A DNA stretch of 64,000 bases, taken from the NCBI GenBank assembly GCA_031082125.1, contig JAVHLM010000008.1:1-64000 (forward strand), read 5' to 3'. A program made the position numbers and the translations under genes. Positions within the stretch are counted from its first letter, which is position 1. Each line of letters starts with the position of its first letter. The notes under the pieces are model-generated. The model was not told where the DNA came from. It ran no database searches and saw only the letters and a list, made by a program, of their open reading frames with translations. The DNA comes from Candidatus Eremiobacterota bacterium (GTDB lineage Bacteria > Vulcanimicrobiota > CADAWZ01 > Ess09-12). Positions 1 to 8,629 of this stretch are shown here, piece by piece.

Positions 1-2
1 AA

Positions 3-1700
3 AAGAGCCTCGCCGTAAGCGCGCGGGCTCCTTTTTCTGTTGCCGCGAAATGGGATCGGGCCCTTGAGGTCTTCCGCAGGATCGAGGAGTCTGAGCTCCC
101 TTCGGAGAGCTTCGTGGAGGCCCTTCTTGCGGAGTTCGCCGCTTCGGCGCCGCTCGGGGGTATCGGGGATCCTGGCACAACGGTGCAGTCTCCGGAGGAT
201 TCCGATTCCGGGACAGGGAAACCGGGGGCTCCTGAAGCTGCGGGAGCTGCTCTCTGCCGCCTGCAGGGGAATGGCTCCCAGGGAGCCTGCGCCACCCACG
301 GCGAGGGGGCACACTCTCGGAATAGCCTTGATGCTTCCGACACAAGGGAGAACGGAGCCGATCCCGCTATCGAGGAGAAAGCCCTTCTCCTCGGCGCCCT
401 GGCGGGTGCCATCGGCTCCCCCGATGACGAGGCCTCCTTCGGCGAGCGGGACAAGGAGCTTGCCCGCCAGGTCCACAAGGACCTCGAAGAGGTCTCTCAT
501 CTGTGGGAGTTTTTGCCATGGAAGCCCGTCACGGTGGAGCTTCCGTCGGAGTTTCAAGCTCCCGGTGGCTCTGCGCCTCCTGCCGCCGATCCTTTCGAAA
601 CGCTCGCACGGCTGAGGTCGATGGCGGCGCTCCGCCACTCCCTCTCCTTCTACCAGGGAAGGCTCCTGCGGACTCTCAACAATTTCGGACTCTATAAGGA
701 CATGCTCTTCCTCTCCCTGGGGCATTACACCAGGGAGCGCCTCGGGATGTCCCGCAGCACCGCGTATTCCCTCATCTCAACAGAAAGGAGCTATTTAGAG
801 TATCCGGATATGCTCGACCTCGTCAAGGTGGGGAAGCTCACGCCCGAGCAGGCGCGGCATCTTGCCAAGGTCTTCAATGAGGGGACCCGCGTCCAGGGGG
901 CGTGGCTTGACTACGCCCGGGAGGTCCCTGTGGCCACCCTCATGCAGGCCGTCGAGGGGTTTCTCCGCTTCGCGAAGAGAGCGGTTCACAAAAAGTGGGG
1001 CATCGCACCCGAGGCTTTCGAGGTGGCCGTCACGGGGAGGTCCGTCAAGAGGGTCCCCGCCCCTGCTTCGAATGGCACAGAACCCAATGGGGATATGGGT
1101 TTGGATGCCGCAGTCCAGATGTTCGCACACGAACTTGGGGTCCTCCCCTCACAGGACGGGACTTTCCCCGTTGCCTGGAAGGTCACCCAGGGCAGGGAGC
1201 ATTCTGAGCTCCCTGAGATTCTCTCGATCCTCTCGGGAGAGACCCCGAAAGAAGGGACCTTCGGATCAAATCCCTCAGACCGGGGCGCCATCATCCGCTT
1301 CTTCATCAAAAAAGATCTTGTCCCCCTCTGGAACCACGCCGTGAGGCTCTGGGAAGCCTGCAGGCCGGAAGGGGCCGCCGAGGGCGGAGAGGTACTCCCC
1401 CTCTTCATCGAGGCCCTCCTTGATACCTTCCTTGCAACCTGGGACCTTCCCGAAAAAAGGGACCTCCACAGCCGCGTCCTCGCCCGGGACCATTACCAGT
1501 GCCAGGCTCCCGGCTGCCGTTGCCGGCGGAATCTCCACGGTCATCACATCAGGTTCCGCTCCCACGGCGGCCCCACAACCGAAGCGAATCTCATCACCCT
1601 CTGCAGGGCCCACCACCTCAGGTGCGTTCACGAGGGCCATCTCATCATCAGGGGCCGGGCACCCCACCGCCTCACCATCATCTTTCCCCGCCGAAAGTGA
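3..1700 (+). CDS. HNH endonuclease domain protein (5' end cut by window edge)
   Basis: Probable nuclease of the DUF222/HNH type often seen in several copies per genome. The last ~75 residues carry the HNH core: a CxxxGCxC zinc-knuckle-like run, then GHHIRFRSHGG and LITLCRAHH, matching the His-Asn-His metal-binding fold. The central part is helical and Leu-rich and the N-terminal part is low complexity. A GTG exists at 114, but the frame is open back to base 3. The residues before that GTG (SF then VEALL) match those in the paralog at the right edge (GFVEALLANF), so the gene very likely starts outside the window. The paralog, 62336-64000 on the minus strand, shares the C-terminal HNH block. 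The domain call is firm; the cellular role is unknown and no intron or intein context is visible. Confidence 0.8.
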   Translation, partial: KSLAVSARAPFSVAAKWDRALEVFRRIEESELPSESFVEALLAEFAASAPLGGIGDPGTTVQSPEDSDSGTGKPGAPEAAGAALCRLQGNGSQGACATHGEGAHSRNSLDASDTRENGADPAIEEKALLLGALAGAIGSPDDEASFGERDKELARQVHKDLEEVSHLWEFLPWKPVTVELPSEFQAPGGSAPPAADPFETLARLRSMAALRHSLSFYQGRLLRTLNNFGLYKDMLFLSLGHYTRERLGMSRSTAYSLISTERSYLEYPDMLDLVKVGKLTPEQARHLAKVFNEGTRVQGAWLDYAREVPVATLMQAVEGFLRFAKRAVHKKWGIAPEAFEVAVTGRSVKRVPAPASNGTEPNGDMGLDAAVQMFAHELGVLPSQDGTFPVAWKVTQGREHSELPEILSILSGETPKEGTFGSNPSDRGAIIRFFIKKDLVPLWNHAVRLWEACRPEGAAEGGEVLPLFIEALLDTFLATWDLPEKRDLHSRVLARDHYQCQAPGCRCRRNLHGHHIRFRSHGGPTTEANLITLCRAHHLRCVHEGHLIIRGRAPHRLTIIFPRRK

Positions 1701-1752
1701 AAATGTGGTCACTGATGACGATACACGAATGCAGGGACTGAATTTATGCCAG

Positions 1753-1855
1753 GAGTCCAGGGGACATTCTCCTCTTCCACCGGCGTTTGGAATTGTCCTA
1801 CAGGTGTACCGGAACGCAGACAATGCCTGCCGGCCGGGAGAATTCCCCTGGACTC
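1753..1855. repeat. Imperfect palindromic element, ~103 bp
   Basis: The stretch 1701-2000 holds no convincing gene. It contains an extended inverted repeat. The outer arms, 1753-1772 and 1837-1855, pair over 19 bp with a single bulged base. Inside them CCGGC pairs with GCCGG and ATTGTC with GACAAT, so the whole segment can fold as one long hairpin. It could be a REP/MITE-like element or a structured 3' UTR of the HNH gene. It lacks the T-run of a simple terminator. Confidence 0.6.
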
Positions 1856-2000
1856 ACGGTGCACCACAGGGCTTCATGGCAGAGACTATTTTAACCTGCT
1901 GGAAATTAGTTATCTGTCCCTATTTTTCGATGAGCCAGCGGAGGGAAGAGCCCCAAAAAGGGCGAATCATCATTGAGAGACTTCAGGGGGGTGGCTGCCT

Positions 2001-2909
2001 GTGGGGGCCCGGTTCATTATCCTTGCGCTATTGACCATTATCCTTTTCACAGGCTCTGCCTGTGCCGATGAATCACTCTCCCAGGCAATACGGGAAGGCG
2101 ATTTTGGAGAGGTGCAGGCCGTGCTTACTTATAACAGGGGCCTTGTGAACAGCCCTGACAAACACAAATCGATGCCACTTCACGTGGCAGCCAGGGAAGG
2201 AAGGCTGGAAATCGCACAGTTCCTTATCGAGCAGGGCGCTGATATCAATGCCCTTGACGGCGAGAAGTTCACCGCCATTAAAATCGCCCTTCTCAAAGAG
2301 CATTATGATATTGCTGAGGTGCTGAGACGGCAGGGCGCCGTGATGGATATCTTCGTGTACGCCATGATTGGCGAGACCGGGGCCATAGAAGCGCTTCTGG
2401 CAAAGGACAGGACCATGGTGAATGCAAGGGACCATGGGCTCCTCTCGCCGCTCCACTGGGCTTCCTGGGGAGGGCAGGTGGAAGCGGCGGGGCTCCTCAT
2501 CGAAAGAGGGGCTCACATCTATGGGAAAAGCGCCACCGGCTCAATGGCGCTCCATATGGCCAAGAACGGCAGGATTGCTGAGTTCCTGCTGAAAAAGGGA
2601 GCCCGGCTTGAAGCCCTCAATAACTATGGAGAAACACCTCTTCACACCCTCTCAGGCCTCGGAAGGGTGGAAGCGGTGAAGGTGCTTCTCGATCAGGGCG
2701 CCAATGTCCTGATACAGGACACCCTGGGAATGACGGCCCTCCATATTGCGGTGAGAAAAAACCATCTTGACGTGGTGAGGCTCCTCATCGAGAGGGGTGC
2801 TGATGTGAACTGCCACGACAAGCAGGGAAACAGCCCCCTCAGGTACGCCAACCTCCTCAAGAGAAACGACGTGGGGAACATCCTGCGCGCCCATGGGGCA
2901 AGAGACTGA
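2001..2909 (+). CDS. Exported ankyrin-repeat protein
   Basis: Secreted or periplasmic protein-interaction scaffold. Residues 1-22 form a Sec signal peptide (hydrophobic core ILALLTIILFTGSA, cleavage near ACA-D). The rest is about eight ankyrin repeats with the usual PLHxAAxxGxxExxxxLIExGAD pattern, for example PLHVAAREGRLEIAQFLIEQ and ALHIAVRKNHLDVVRLLIER. The start is GTG with a G-rich upstream stretch; no better in-frame start is visible. It lies 53 bp before the flavoprotein gene on the same strand and may be co-transcribed with it. The binding partner is unknown. It is one of three ankyrin proteins in the window, with 30212-31102 and the kinase at 41551. Confidence 0.85.
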   Translation: MGARFIILALLTIILFTGSACADESLSQAIREGDFGEVQAVLTYNRGLVNSPDKHKSMPLHVAAREGRLEIAQFLIEQGADINALDGEKFTAIKIALLKEHYDIAEVLRRQGAVMDIFVYAMIGETGAIEALLAKDRTMVNARDHGLLSPLHWASWGGQVEAAGLLIERGAHIYGKSATGSMALHMAKNGRIAEFLLKKGARLEALNNYGETPLHTLSGLGRVEAVKVLLDQGANVLIQDTLGMTALHIAVRKNHLDVVRLLIERGADVNCHDKQGNSPLRYANLLKRNDVGNILRAHGARD

Positions 2910-2962
2910 AAGGGTTTCGGGAAGGGACAGCTTCATCACCTGAAGAAAGGAGCGGGGACGAA

Positions 2963-4771
2963 ATGGAGCCTATATCACGGAGGAGATTCCTCCTTTCGGC
3001 GCTCTCTCTCGCAGCCTTTGTCGCCCTTGACACCCTGCCCGCCGGCCCCCTTACGCCGGCTCTTGCCGCCGTGGGAAAAGAGGAGGGAAGCCCCCTTTCG
3101 GGTGACGCTCACTTTATAGAGATGCACACGGAGCTGCTGGGAAGAAAACGCGACGGGAGAGCCCGCTCCTACCCTTCGACGCCGGTCGGCGAGAAAATCG
3201 ACATCCTCATCGTGGGCGGAGGCGTGGCGGGACTCGACACGGCCTATTATCTGCTTACCAATCCACGGATAAGGGAAAAAGGTGCCACCGTGAGGGTATT
3301 TGAGATGGATGACGAGCCGGGAGGCACCTCCAAGGAATACGAATGGTCAGGCATCCCCTACACCAATTCCGCCGCATATTTTTACGTGCCTGAGCCTGGA
3401 ACGCCCGACAGGAAGCTCTACAGCGAGATCGGGGTCCTCGATGCAATGGTGCTGCCCTCGTCGGCCGACAAGGATTCAGTCATCATAGGCAGTAAAGGGT
3501 TTCCCGACCTCTTCGTCAAGGGAAGGGGGAAAGGCTTTGAAGGCGAGAAAGCGGCTTTTGAGAAAGCCCTTTCATTTTTCCGCCACATCGAGGAGAATAC
3601 CTACCCCGGTGTTCCCTTTGAGCCGGGAGGGCCCTATGGAAAGGCTGATTTTACGGCCCTTGACAGGCTGAGCATGGGAGAGCTTATCGAGAAGGGAGGC
3701 ACCATCAAGGCAGGGAAAAAGGTGGTAAAGGTTCCTGCGCCCTTCCCGCCCCTCCTCTGCGAGTATATTGAAAATTACTGCTACTCGTCGTTTGGCTGCT
3801 CGTCCTACCACGTGTCGGCCTGGCAGGCCCTCAACTGGTTTGCCGCGGAGTTCAGCGAGGGCGGCGTGGGAGTGCTTCCCGGGGGCAACGGCCGCATCTC
3901 CACTATGCTTGCCCGCAAGATTGAATCCCTTGATGCAGGGTGCCTCAAATGCGGCCACCCCGTCGTTGACGTGGCTTTCGATGAGAAATCGCGGACCAGC
4001 GCGGTGACCGTCGCTTTCCGGGAAAAGGAGGGGAGCTCATCATACAGGACTTACCAGGCCCGCTTCGTGGTAATGGCCTGCCCTCTCACGGTGACCAGGC
4101 GCATCCTGAACACTGAGCTCCCGGAAAGCGTGCGACAAGGTCTTGGAGAGCTTGCTTACAGCGGTTACGTGGTCGCCAATGCCCTTATCAACAGCAGGGT
4201 ATTCACCAGCTACTGGGATACATACTGCCTCAATGATTACGGGACCATAGGAAAAGCCGGCGAGTCCTTTTACCGGCAGAAGCCCTTCCAGGACCTCGTC
4301 AATGCCACTTGGGCCCTGGAAAAGACCCTCGAGAGGCAGGGGAAACCATCAAGGCAGGACAAAACCGTCATTACCATCTATTCGCCCCACCCCTTCGACG
4401 GGCAGCGGAAGCTCCTTCTCAGCGACGATTATATGCACAACCTCAGGGTAAGGATAAAAGACGATCTGCTCTCCCGCCTTGCCCCCCAGGGCCTGAAAGA
4501 GCAGGCCATTGAAAAGATCACCCTGGCACGCTGGGGCCACGCCATGCTCCAGGCGCGGCCAGGGCTCCTCTCGGGGGGGCTTATCGACAGGCTCCAGGAA
4601 TCAGTTGCCTCAAAAGGGATCTTCTTTGCCGGCACGGAGATAATGGGTGCCCCCACTATTGAGAATTGCCACATCACCGCAAGGGCTGCCGCGGCAAGCG
4701 CCGTCTCGGCCCTCTCGGGCAGGGCCAAGGCCTTTGCCGCCAATGACAGAGAGGAATGGGCCCGCTTATGA
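2963..4771 (+). CDS. Tat-exported FAD-dependent amine-oxidase-like protein
   Basis: Flavoprotein oxidoreductase of the flavin amine oxidase / phytoene-desaturase-like superfamily. The N-terminus has a twin-arginine signal (SRRRF followed by a hydrophobic stretch ending near ALAA), so it is probably exported folded with its FAD. The Rossmann dinucleotide-binding motif is at residues 80-90 (DILIVGGGVAG), followed by the acidic end of beta-2 (VFEMDDEPGG). The C-terminal FAD-contacting motif GIFFAGTEIMGAPTIENCH is clear. Length 602 aa. AAGGAG precedes the ATG. The next gene, a tetraheme cytochrome, overlaps its stop codon, which suggests that electrons from the flavin are passed to the cytochrome. 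The substrate cannot be told from sequence. Confidence 0.82.
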   Translation: MEPISRRRFLLSALSLAAFVALDTLPAGPLTPALAAVGKEEGSPLSGDAHFIEMHTELLGRKRDGRARSYPSTPVGEKIDILIVGGGVAGLDTAYYLLTNPRIREKGATVRVFEMDDEPGGTSKEYEWSGIPYTNSAAYFYVPEPGTPDRKLYSEIGVLDAMVLPSSADKDSVIIGSKGFPDLFVKGRGKGFEGEKAAFEKALSFFRHIEENTYPGVPFEPGGPYGKADFTALDRLSMGELIEKGGTIKAGKKVVKVPAPFPPLLCEYIENYCYSSFGCSSYHVSAWQALNWFAAEFSEGGVGVLPGGNGRISTMLARKIESLDAGCLKCGHPVVDVAFDEKSRTSAVTVAFREKEGSSSYRTYQARFVVMACPLTVTRRILNTELPESVRQGLGELAYSGYVVANALINSRVFTSYWDTYCLNDYGTIGKAGESFYRQKPFQDLVNATWALEKTLERQGKPSRQDKTVITIYSPHPFDGQRKLLLSDDYMHNLRVRIKDDLLSRLAPQGLKEQAIEKITLARWGHAMLQARPGLLSGGLIDRLQESVASKGIFFAGTEIMGAPTIENCHITARAAAASAVSALSGRAKAFAANDREEWARL

Positions 4772-5313
4772 TGAGGAAAATCAGGGACTTTGTAAAGACC
4801 AGAGGGCTCCTCTGCGCGGCAGCCTTTTTCGCGGGGGTCCTTTTCTTGTATCTTGCCTTATTTTCCATAGAATGGACTTCGAAGACATCTTTCTGCATGA
4901 AGTGCCACGAGATGAGGGAGACTCTCGGGGAGCTTGAGCACTCATCGCACTGGATCAACCGCTCAGGCTACCAGGTGCATTGCAGGGAATGCCATATTAC
5001 GCCGGGGACGGCGGGCATGGTGAAGGCAAAGATGAACGGGCTCCGTGAAGTGGCCGTCCACTTCGCGGAGCAGCCCTCGAAACACCAGGAAAAGTGGAGG
5101 GCACGGCGCCTCGAGCTCAGGGAGAAGCTGGCAAAAGAGCTGCCCCAGCAGAACTGCACGCGGTGCCACGACCTTGCCACCATGGTGCCCTCAACGAAGG
5201 AGGCCGTGAAGGCCCACGACACCATCACGGGAAAGATGCGCTGCCTTGACTGCCACAGCGTCAGGGGCCTCACAAGGCTCGTCCATTCCACGGGGGAAGG
5301 CAGGAGAAAATGA
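4768..5313 (+). CDS. NapC/NirT-like tetraheme cytochrome c, membrane anchored
   Basis: Periplasmic electron carrier held by one N-terminal transmembrane helix (about residues 13-33), as in NapC/NirT/NrfH quinol dehydrogenases. Four heme-binding CxxCH motifs are visible at residues 43-47 (CMKCH), 72-76 (CRECH), 130-134 (CTRCH) and 159-163 (CLDCH). I place the start at 4768, where ATGA overlaps the TGA of the upstream flavoprotein (termination-reinitiation coupling); an in-frame ATG at 4756 is the alternative. Coupling to a Tat-exported flavoprotein suggests a two-protein redox module linked to the quinone pool. No other respiratory subunits are adjacent. Confidence 0.88.
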   Translation: MMRKIRDFVKTRGLLCAAAFFAGVLFLYLALFSIEWTSKTSFCMKCHEMRETLGELEHSSHWINRSGYQVHCRECHITPGTAGMVKAKMNGLREVAVHFAEQPSKHQEKWRARRLELREKLAKELPQQNCTRCHDLATMVPSTKEAVKAHDTITGKMRCLDCHSVRGLTRLVHSTGEGRRK

Positions 5314-5335
5314 TATGATTTTGTATCATTTGATA

Positions 5336-5364
5336 TTTACTCACCTTCCTTATGGGTGTATAAT
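5336..5364 (+). promoter_or_regulatory. Promoter of first lipoprotein (TTTACT-N17-TATAAT)
   Basis: A perfect -10 TATAAT (5359-5364) lies 17 bp after a TTTACT -35-like box (5336-5341). Almost the same sequence, with GGGTGTATAATAT and a following GGGGGTGC(T/G)TGGA, precedes the second lipoprotein at 9510-9539, which supports a conserved functional promoter and leader. Confidence 0.7.
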
Positions 5365-5396
5365 ATGACTATCAAAATTACGGGGGTGCTTGGAGA

Positions 5397-8375
5397 GTGA
5401 AGAGACGGAATGTTTTGTCGGATTCAGGACTTATGGCAAAGCTTACCATGTTCATGGTGTGCCTCTGTATGGCAGGCCTCATTATCGGGGGGTGCGGCAG
5501 CGGAGGTGGAGGAGGCAGCGCTGCCGGCGGATCACAACAGGGCACCGTGCAGGGAACACGGGGGATTATTGAGATCACGGCGCCTTTCCCCGGGAATGCA
5601 AAGGCAGCCCCTAAATACATTCCCAGCAACGTGGCTCTCTATACGATAACAGTATGCGAGCTCGACACTACCACGGCAGTCATTGATCCGCTGGTCATCA
5701 ACAGTCCCACCGACGGCTCCCAGGAAGTGACGCAGGTCATCCAGAACGTGCCCATCGGGTGGAAGACGGTCCGCATAGCGGCTTACGACAGCAGCAAAAA
5801 CCTGCTCGCCCAGGGGGCTTCCGACGCCGAAGTGGTCGCGGGGACCACGGGCACGGAGGTCACCGTCACGCTGGTGCCCCTGAGCGAGCCCCCTTCCGTC
5901 TCAAGCACCACCCCGCCTTCAGGGGCCACCGGGGTGAGCATCAACACGCAGATATCGGCGTTTTTCACCACCACGATGGACCCCTCTTCCTTCACTACCG
6001 ATACCTTCACCCTTACAGGCCCCTCGGGGATAGTACCAGGCACCGTGAGCGTCACGGGAAGCACGGCGGTCTTTACTCCCGGAGCAGCATTGTCCCCCCT
6101 CACTTCCTACACTGCGAAGATTTTCAGCTCAGTGAAGAACAGCGCAGGCGTCGCCATGGGCTCAGACTCAGCCTGGTCTTTCACTACCGGAGAAAAGCCC
6201 GACACCACGCCGCCCAAAGTGCAGACGACATCGCCTCAGAGCGGAGCTACCGGTGTTGCCCTCACTGAGATTATCTCGGTGGTCTTTACCAAAGACATCG
6301 ATCCCGCCACGGTGAACGACACGACCTTCAAAGTCACCGCAGGCGGCGTTCCCGTTTCAGGCACCATCTCCACCGTGGGGAACTCCGTCACTTTCATTCC
6401 CACTACGCAGTTCACGGGCCTGACGAGTTACACCGTCACCCTTTCAGGGCAGATTAAGGATCTCGCGGGAAATGCCATGGGCACCGACTACACCTGGTCA
6501 TTCACCACGGCCTCCTCGGGCGGCGGGGGCGGCGGGGGCGGCGGGTCATCCTACTCGTGGTATGTGGAAAATCAGCAGCCAACGAATAACAAGCTCAACG
6601 GCGTGTGGGTCGATCCCACCCTGAAAGACACCTTTGCCGTGGGAGATGGCGGCACTATAATACATTTCAGCATGTCCTCCAGGACATGGACCAACTCGAC
6701 GAGCTCGAGCCTCACGACGGCTAATCTCAACGCCATATGGGGCGAGCATGTCGCCGGGAAATCATATGTGTGGGCCGTTGGTGACGGTGGTGTCATCCTT
6801 TATTACAATGGTTCATCATGGACTACTCAGACAAACCCCACAAGCACAAATTTATACGGAATCTTTGGAATCAACGGCTCGAGCATCACCGCAGTAGGTG
6901 CTGATGGAACTATAGTGTGGTTTAACGGTACCATCTGGGCCGATAAAACCATTTCTCCTTCAATTTCTGACGACTTCAAGGCGGTCTGGGGAACATCCGC
7001 TCCATTTTATTACGCGATAGGCCAAAACGGGATTTTTTACGGAGGAAATCCAAGTGTGGGAAGCTTCAGCAGTCTTCCCTCCCTGCCCTCGGCCGGTCAG
7101 ACCGGCACGTGCATTTATGGATATGCGGGCAATGACATATATGCAGGCTGTACTGACGGAAATGAATATCATTATAATGGGGGTGCATGGAATACTCTCA
7201 CACCGATTAATCTAGGATATGCAATTCGAGGGCTCTGGCTCTGCAGCGCTCCGAACAGACGATTTTTCGCAATGGACTATAATCCATCATCTCCCTCGAA
7301 CAACATCTATTATTTCAATGCAACACCAGCCCTAAAGCAGATGCAGACTCAGAGTATCAACATCAATTTCAACGCGGTATGCGGCAGTGCCTCCGACCAC
7401 GTGGTTGCCGTCGGCGATGGCGGCCAGGTGAGGACCTATGACGGCAATACCCTTGCCGGCCCATCAGGCATGGAAGGCATGTGGAACTCAAATCCCCCAC
7501 AGTGGTGGGATGTGTGGGGCACAGGTGCCTCTGATATTTATATCTGCGGTGATTCAGGGGGAATAGGGCATTACAACGGCTCCTCGTGGTCAAATATAAG
7601 CGTTCCCACATTGGATCCATATCCTTCGTCATATGTCTTCAATACCGTCTGGGGAAGCAGCGCCACCGATGTCTATTTTGGCGGCGACTATATGTATAAT
7701 AGCTCTCTCAGCACGAGGATTCTGCATTTTGACGGAAGTTCAGGATGGAATAACAACTCAATTGGAGGAGGTACTTCAGCGGCGATCTATAAAATGCTTG
7801 GATTCAACAGCTCCACGATATTTGCCACCGGTGGCATGGGATACGGGCTTACATTGAACGGTGTAAACACATGGATTCACAATGACATACCCACCACTGC
7901 TTCGCCAAACACGAACTTTGACGGCTATGGAGCCTGGGGTACCAGCTCCACTCAGGGATGGGTGGCAGGTTATGATCAGTCCGCCGGAGGCTCAGGGCTT
8001 GTTTATTACAATAGTGGCACAGGCTGGAGTATTGTCTATTCAATCTCGGGCAAAAAGCTCAATGACATCTGGGGCTCATCAGCCTCAGATATTTTCGTCG
8101 TCGGTCAGACCGGCACGATAGTCCATTTTTGCGGCTCTGCATGGACTCCCATGACGGGAATTCCCACATCAGAGGATCTTTTCGGTGTATGGGGCTCCTC
8201 GGGGAGCGACGTATTCGCTGTCGGTAACAACGGCACCGTAATCCACTACAATGGGAGCACTTGGAGTACTCAAAGCAGTGGTGCTGCTCCCCACAGTCTA
8301 CGCGCCGTGTGGGGCACCTCGAGCAGCAATGTCTATGCGGTAGGCTCTGAAGGCACAGTAATCCATTACAAGTAA
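5397..8375 (+). CDS. Large surface lipoprotein: anchor domain, two Big_5 Ig-like domains, propeller-type repeats
   Basis: Predicted outer-membrane lipoprotein, 992 aa. The signal peptide ends in a lipobox (LIIGGC, lipidated Cys33) followed by a Gly/Ser spacer. Residues ~45-160 are a domain shared with the second lipoprotein (hallmark VPIGWKTVRI). Two Big_5 Ig-like domains follow, each opening with SPxSGATGV and closing with WSFTT, then a Gly-rich linker near residue 380. From there to the end run more than ten repeats of the type WGxSSSDVYAVGxxGTIxHYNGSxW, expected to form a beta-propeller-like adhesion or sensing module. GTG start, with the shared promoter upstream. The repeat part (after ~6.8 kb) is visibly more AT-rich than its neighbours, hinting at a different origin. 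Ligand unknown. Confidence 0.82.
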   Translation: MKRRNVLSDSGLMAKLTMFMVCLCMAGLIIGGCGSGGGGGSAAGGSQQGTVQGTRGIIEITAPFPGNAKAAPKYIPSNVALYTITVCELDTTTAVIDPLVINSPTDGSQEVTQVIQNVPIGWKTVRIAAYDSSKNLLAQGASDAEVVAGTTGTEVTVTLVPLSEPPSVSSTTPPSGATGVSINTQISAFFTTTMDPSSFTTDTFTLTGPSGIVPGTVSVTGSTAVFTPGAALSPLTSYTAKIFSSVKNSAGVAMGSDSAWSFTTGEKPDTTPPKVQTTSPQSGATGVALTEIISVVFTKDIDPATVNDTTFKVTAGGVPVSGTISTVGNSVTFIPTTQFTGLTSYTVTLSGQIKDLAGNAMGTDYTWSFTTASSGGGGGGGGGSSYSWYVENQQPTNNKLNGVWVDPTLKDTFAVGDGGTIIHFSMSSRTWTNSTSSSLTTANLNAIWGEHVAGKSYVWAVGDGGVILYYNGSSWTTQTNPTSTNLYGIFGINGSSITAVGADGTIVWFNGTIWADKTISPSISDDFKAVWGTSAPFYYAIGQNGIFYGGNPSVGSFSSLPSLPSAGQTGTCIYGYAGNDIYAGCTDGNEYHYNGGAWNTLTPINLGYAIRGLWLCSAPNRRFFAMDYNPSSPSNNIYYFNATPALKQMQTQSININFNAVCGSASDHVVAVGDGGQVRTYDGNTLAGPSGMEGMWNSNPPQWWDVWGTGASDIYICGDSGGIGHYNGSSWSNISVPTLDPYPSSYVFNTVWGSSATDVYFGGDYMYNSSLSTRILHFDGSSGWNNNSIGGGTSAAIYKMLGFNSSTIFATGGMGYGLTLNGVNTWIHNDIPTTASPNTNFDGYGAWGTSSTQGWVAGYDQSAGGSGLVYYNSGTGWSIVYSISGKKLNDIWGSSASDIFVVGQTGTIVHFCGSAWTPMTGIPTSEDLFGVWGSSGSDVFAVGNNGTVIHYNGSTWSTQSSGAAPHSLRAVWGTSSSNVYAVGSEGTVIHYK

Positions 8376-8391
8376 CAGCAACATGACCAGT

Positions 8392-8420
8392 GGGGGCCGC
8401 GCAAAAGCGGCTCCCTTTTT
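8392..8420 (+). terminator. Rho-independent terminator of first lipoprotein gene
   Basis: GGGGGCCGC pairs with GCGGCTCCC (one G-T pair) around a short loop and is followed at once by TTTTT. It sits about 17 bp after the stop codon at 8375. Confidence 0.8.
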
Positions 8421-8437
8421 ATTTCTCCCGGGGAACC

Positions 8438-8472
8438 CTACTCCAGAAGCAGCCCCGCCAGAATCATCGCCC
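8438..8472 (-). pseudogene. 3' tip remnant of M14 carboxypeptidase gene
   Basis: Bases 8440-8472 match 11777-11809 at 32 of 33 positions. The latter is the 3' end of the intact M14 peptidase gene. On the minus strand both encode AMILAGLLLE followed by a stop (TAG here, TGA there); the mismatch is synonymous. Beyond this the reading frame is lost into the IS-like region. This is the trace of a duplicated lipoprotein-peptidase segment. Confidence 0.75.
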
Positions 8473-8589
8473 TGTCCGAGACCCCTGCACAATGAAATGT
8501 AATCTGTCAGCTTTGCTCCACATGCCTGCTTTTGGTTAAAAAGTTGCGGGTTTTGGAGCATTTTGAGGCAATAATTTACCCGAATTCAC

Positions 8590-8618
8590 CCCTTATGCCG
8601 GCAAAACCGGCATAAGGG
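8590..8618. repeat. Perfect 12-bp hairpin beside transposase remnant
   Basis: CCCTTATGCCGG (8590-8601) and its exact complement (8607-8618) flank a CAAAA loop. It lies 12 bp past the 3' end of the transposase remnant on the minus strand. It may be the terminator or a structural end of the old IS; there is no T-run on either side. Confidence 0.65.
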
Positions 8619-8629
8619 CATACTAACCC

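Noticed and set aside
1690-2000. HNH gene plus hairpin as a group I/II intron or homing element
   Set aside because: No intron core, no interrupted host gene and no intein junctions are seen; the protein is of the free-standing DUF222/HNH type.
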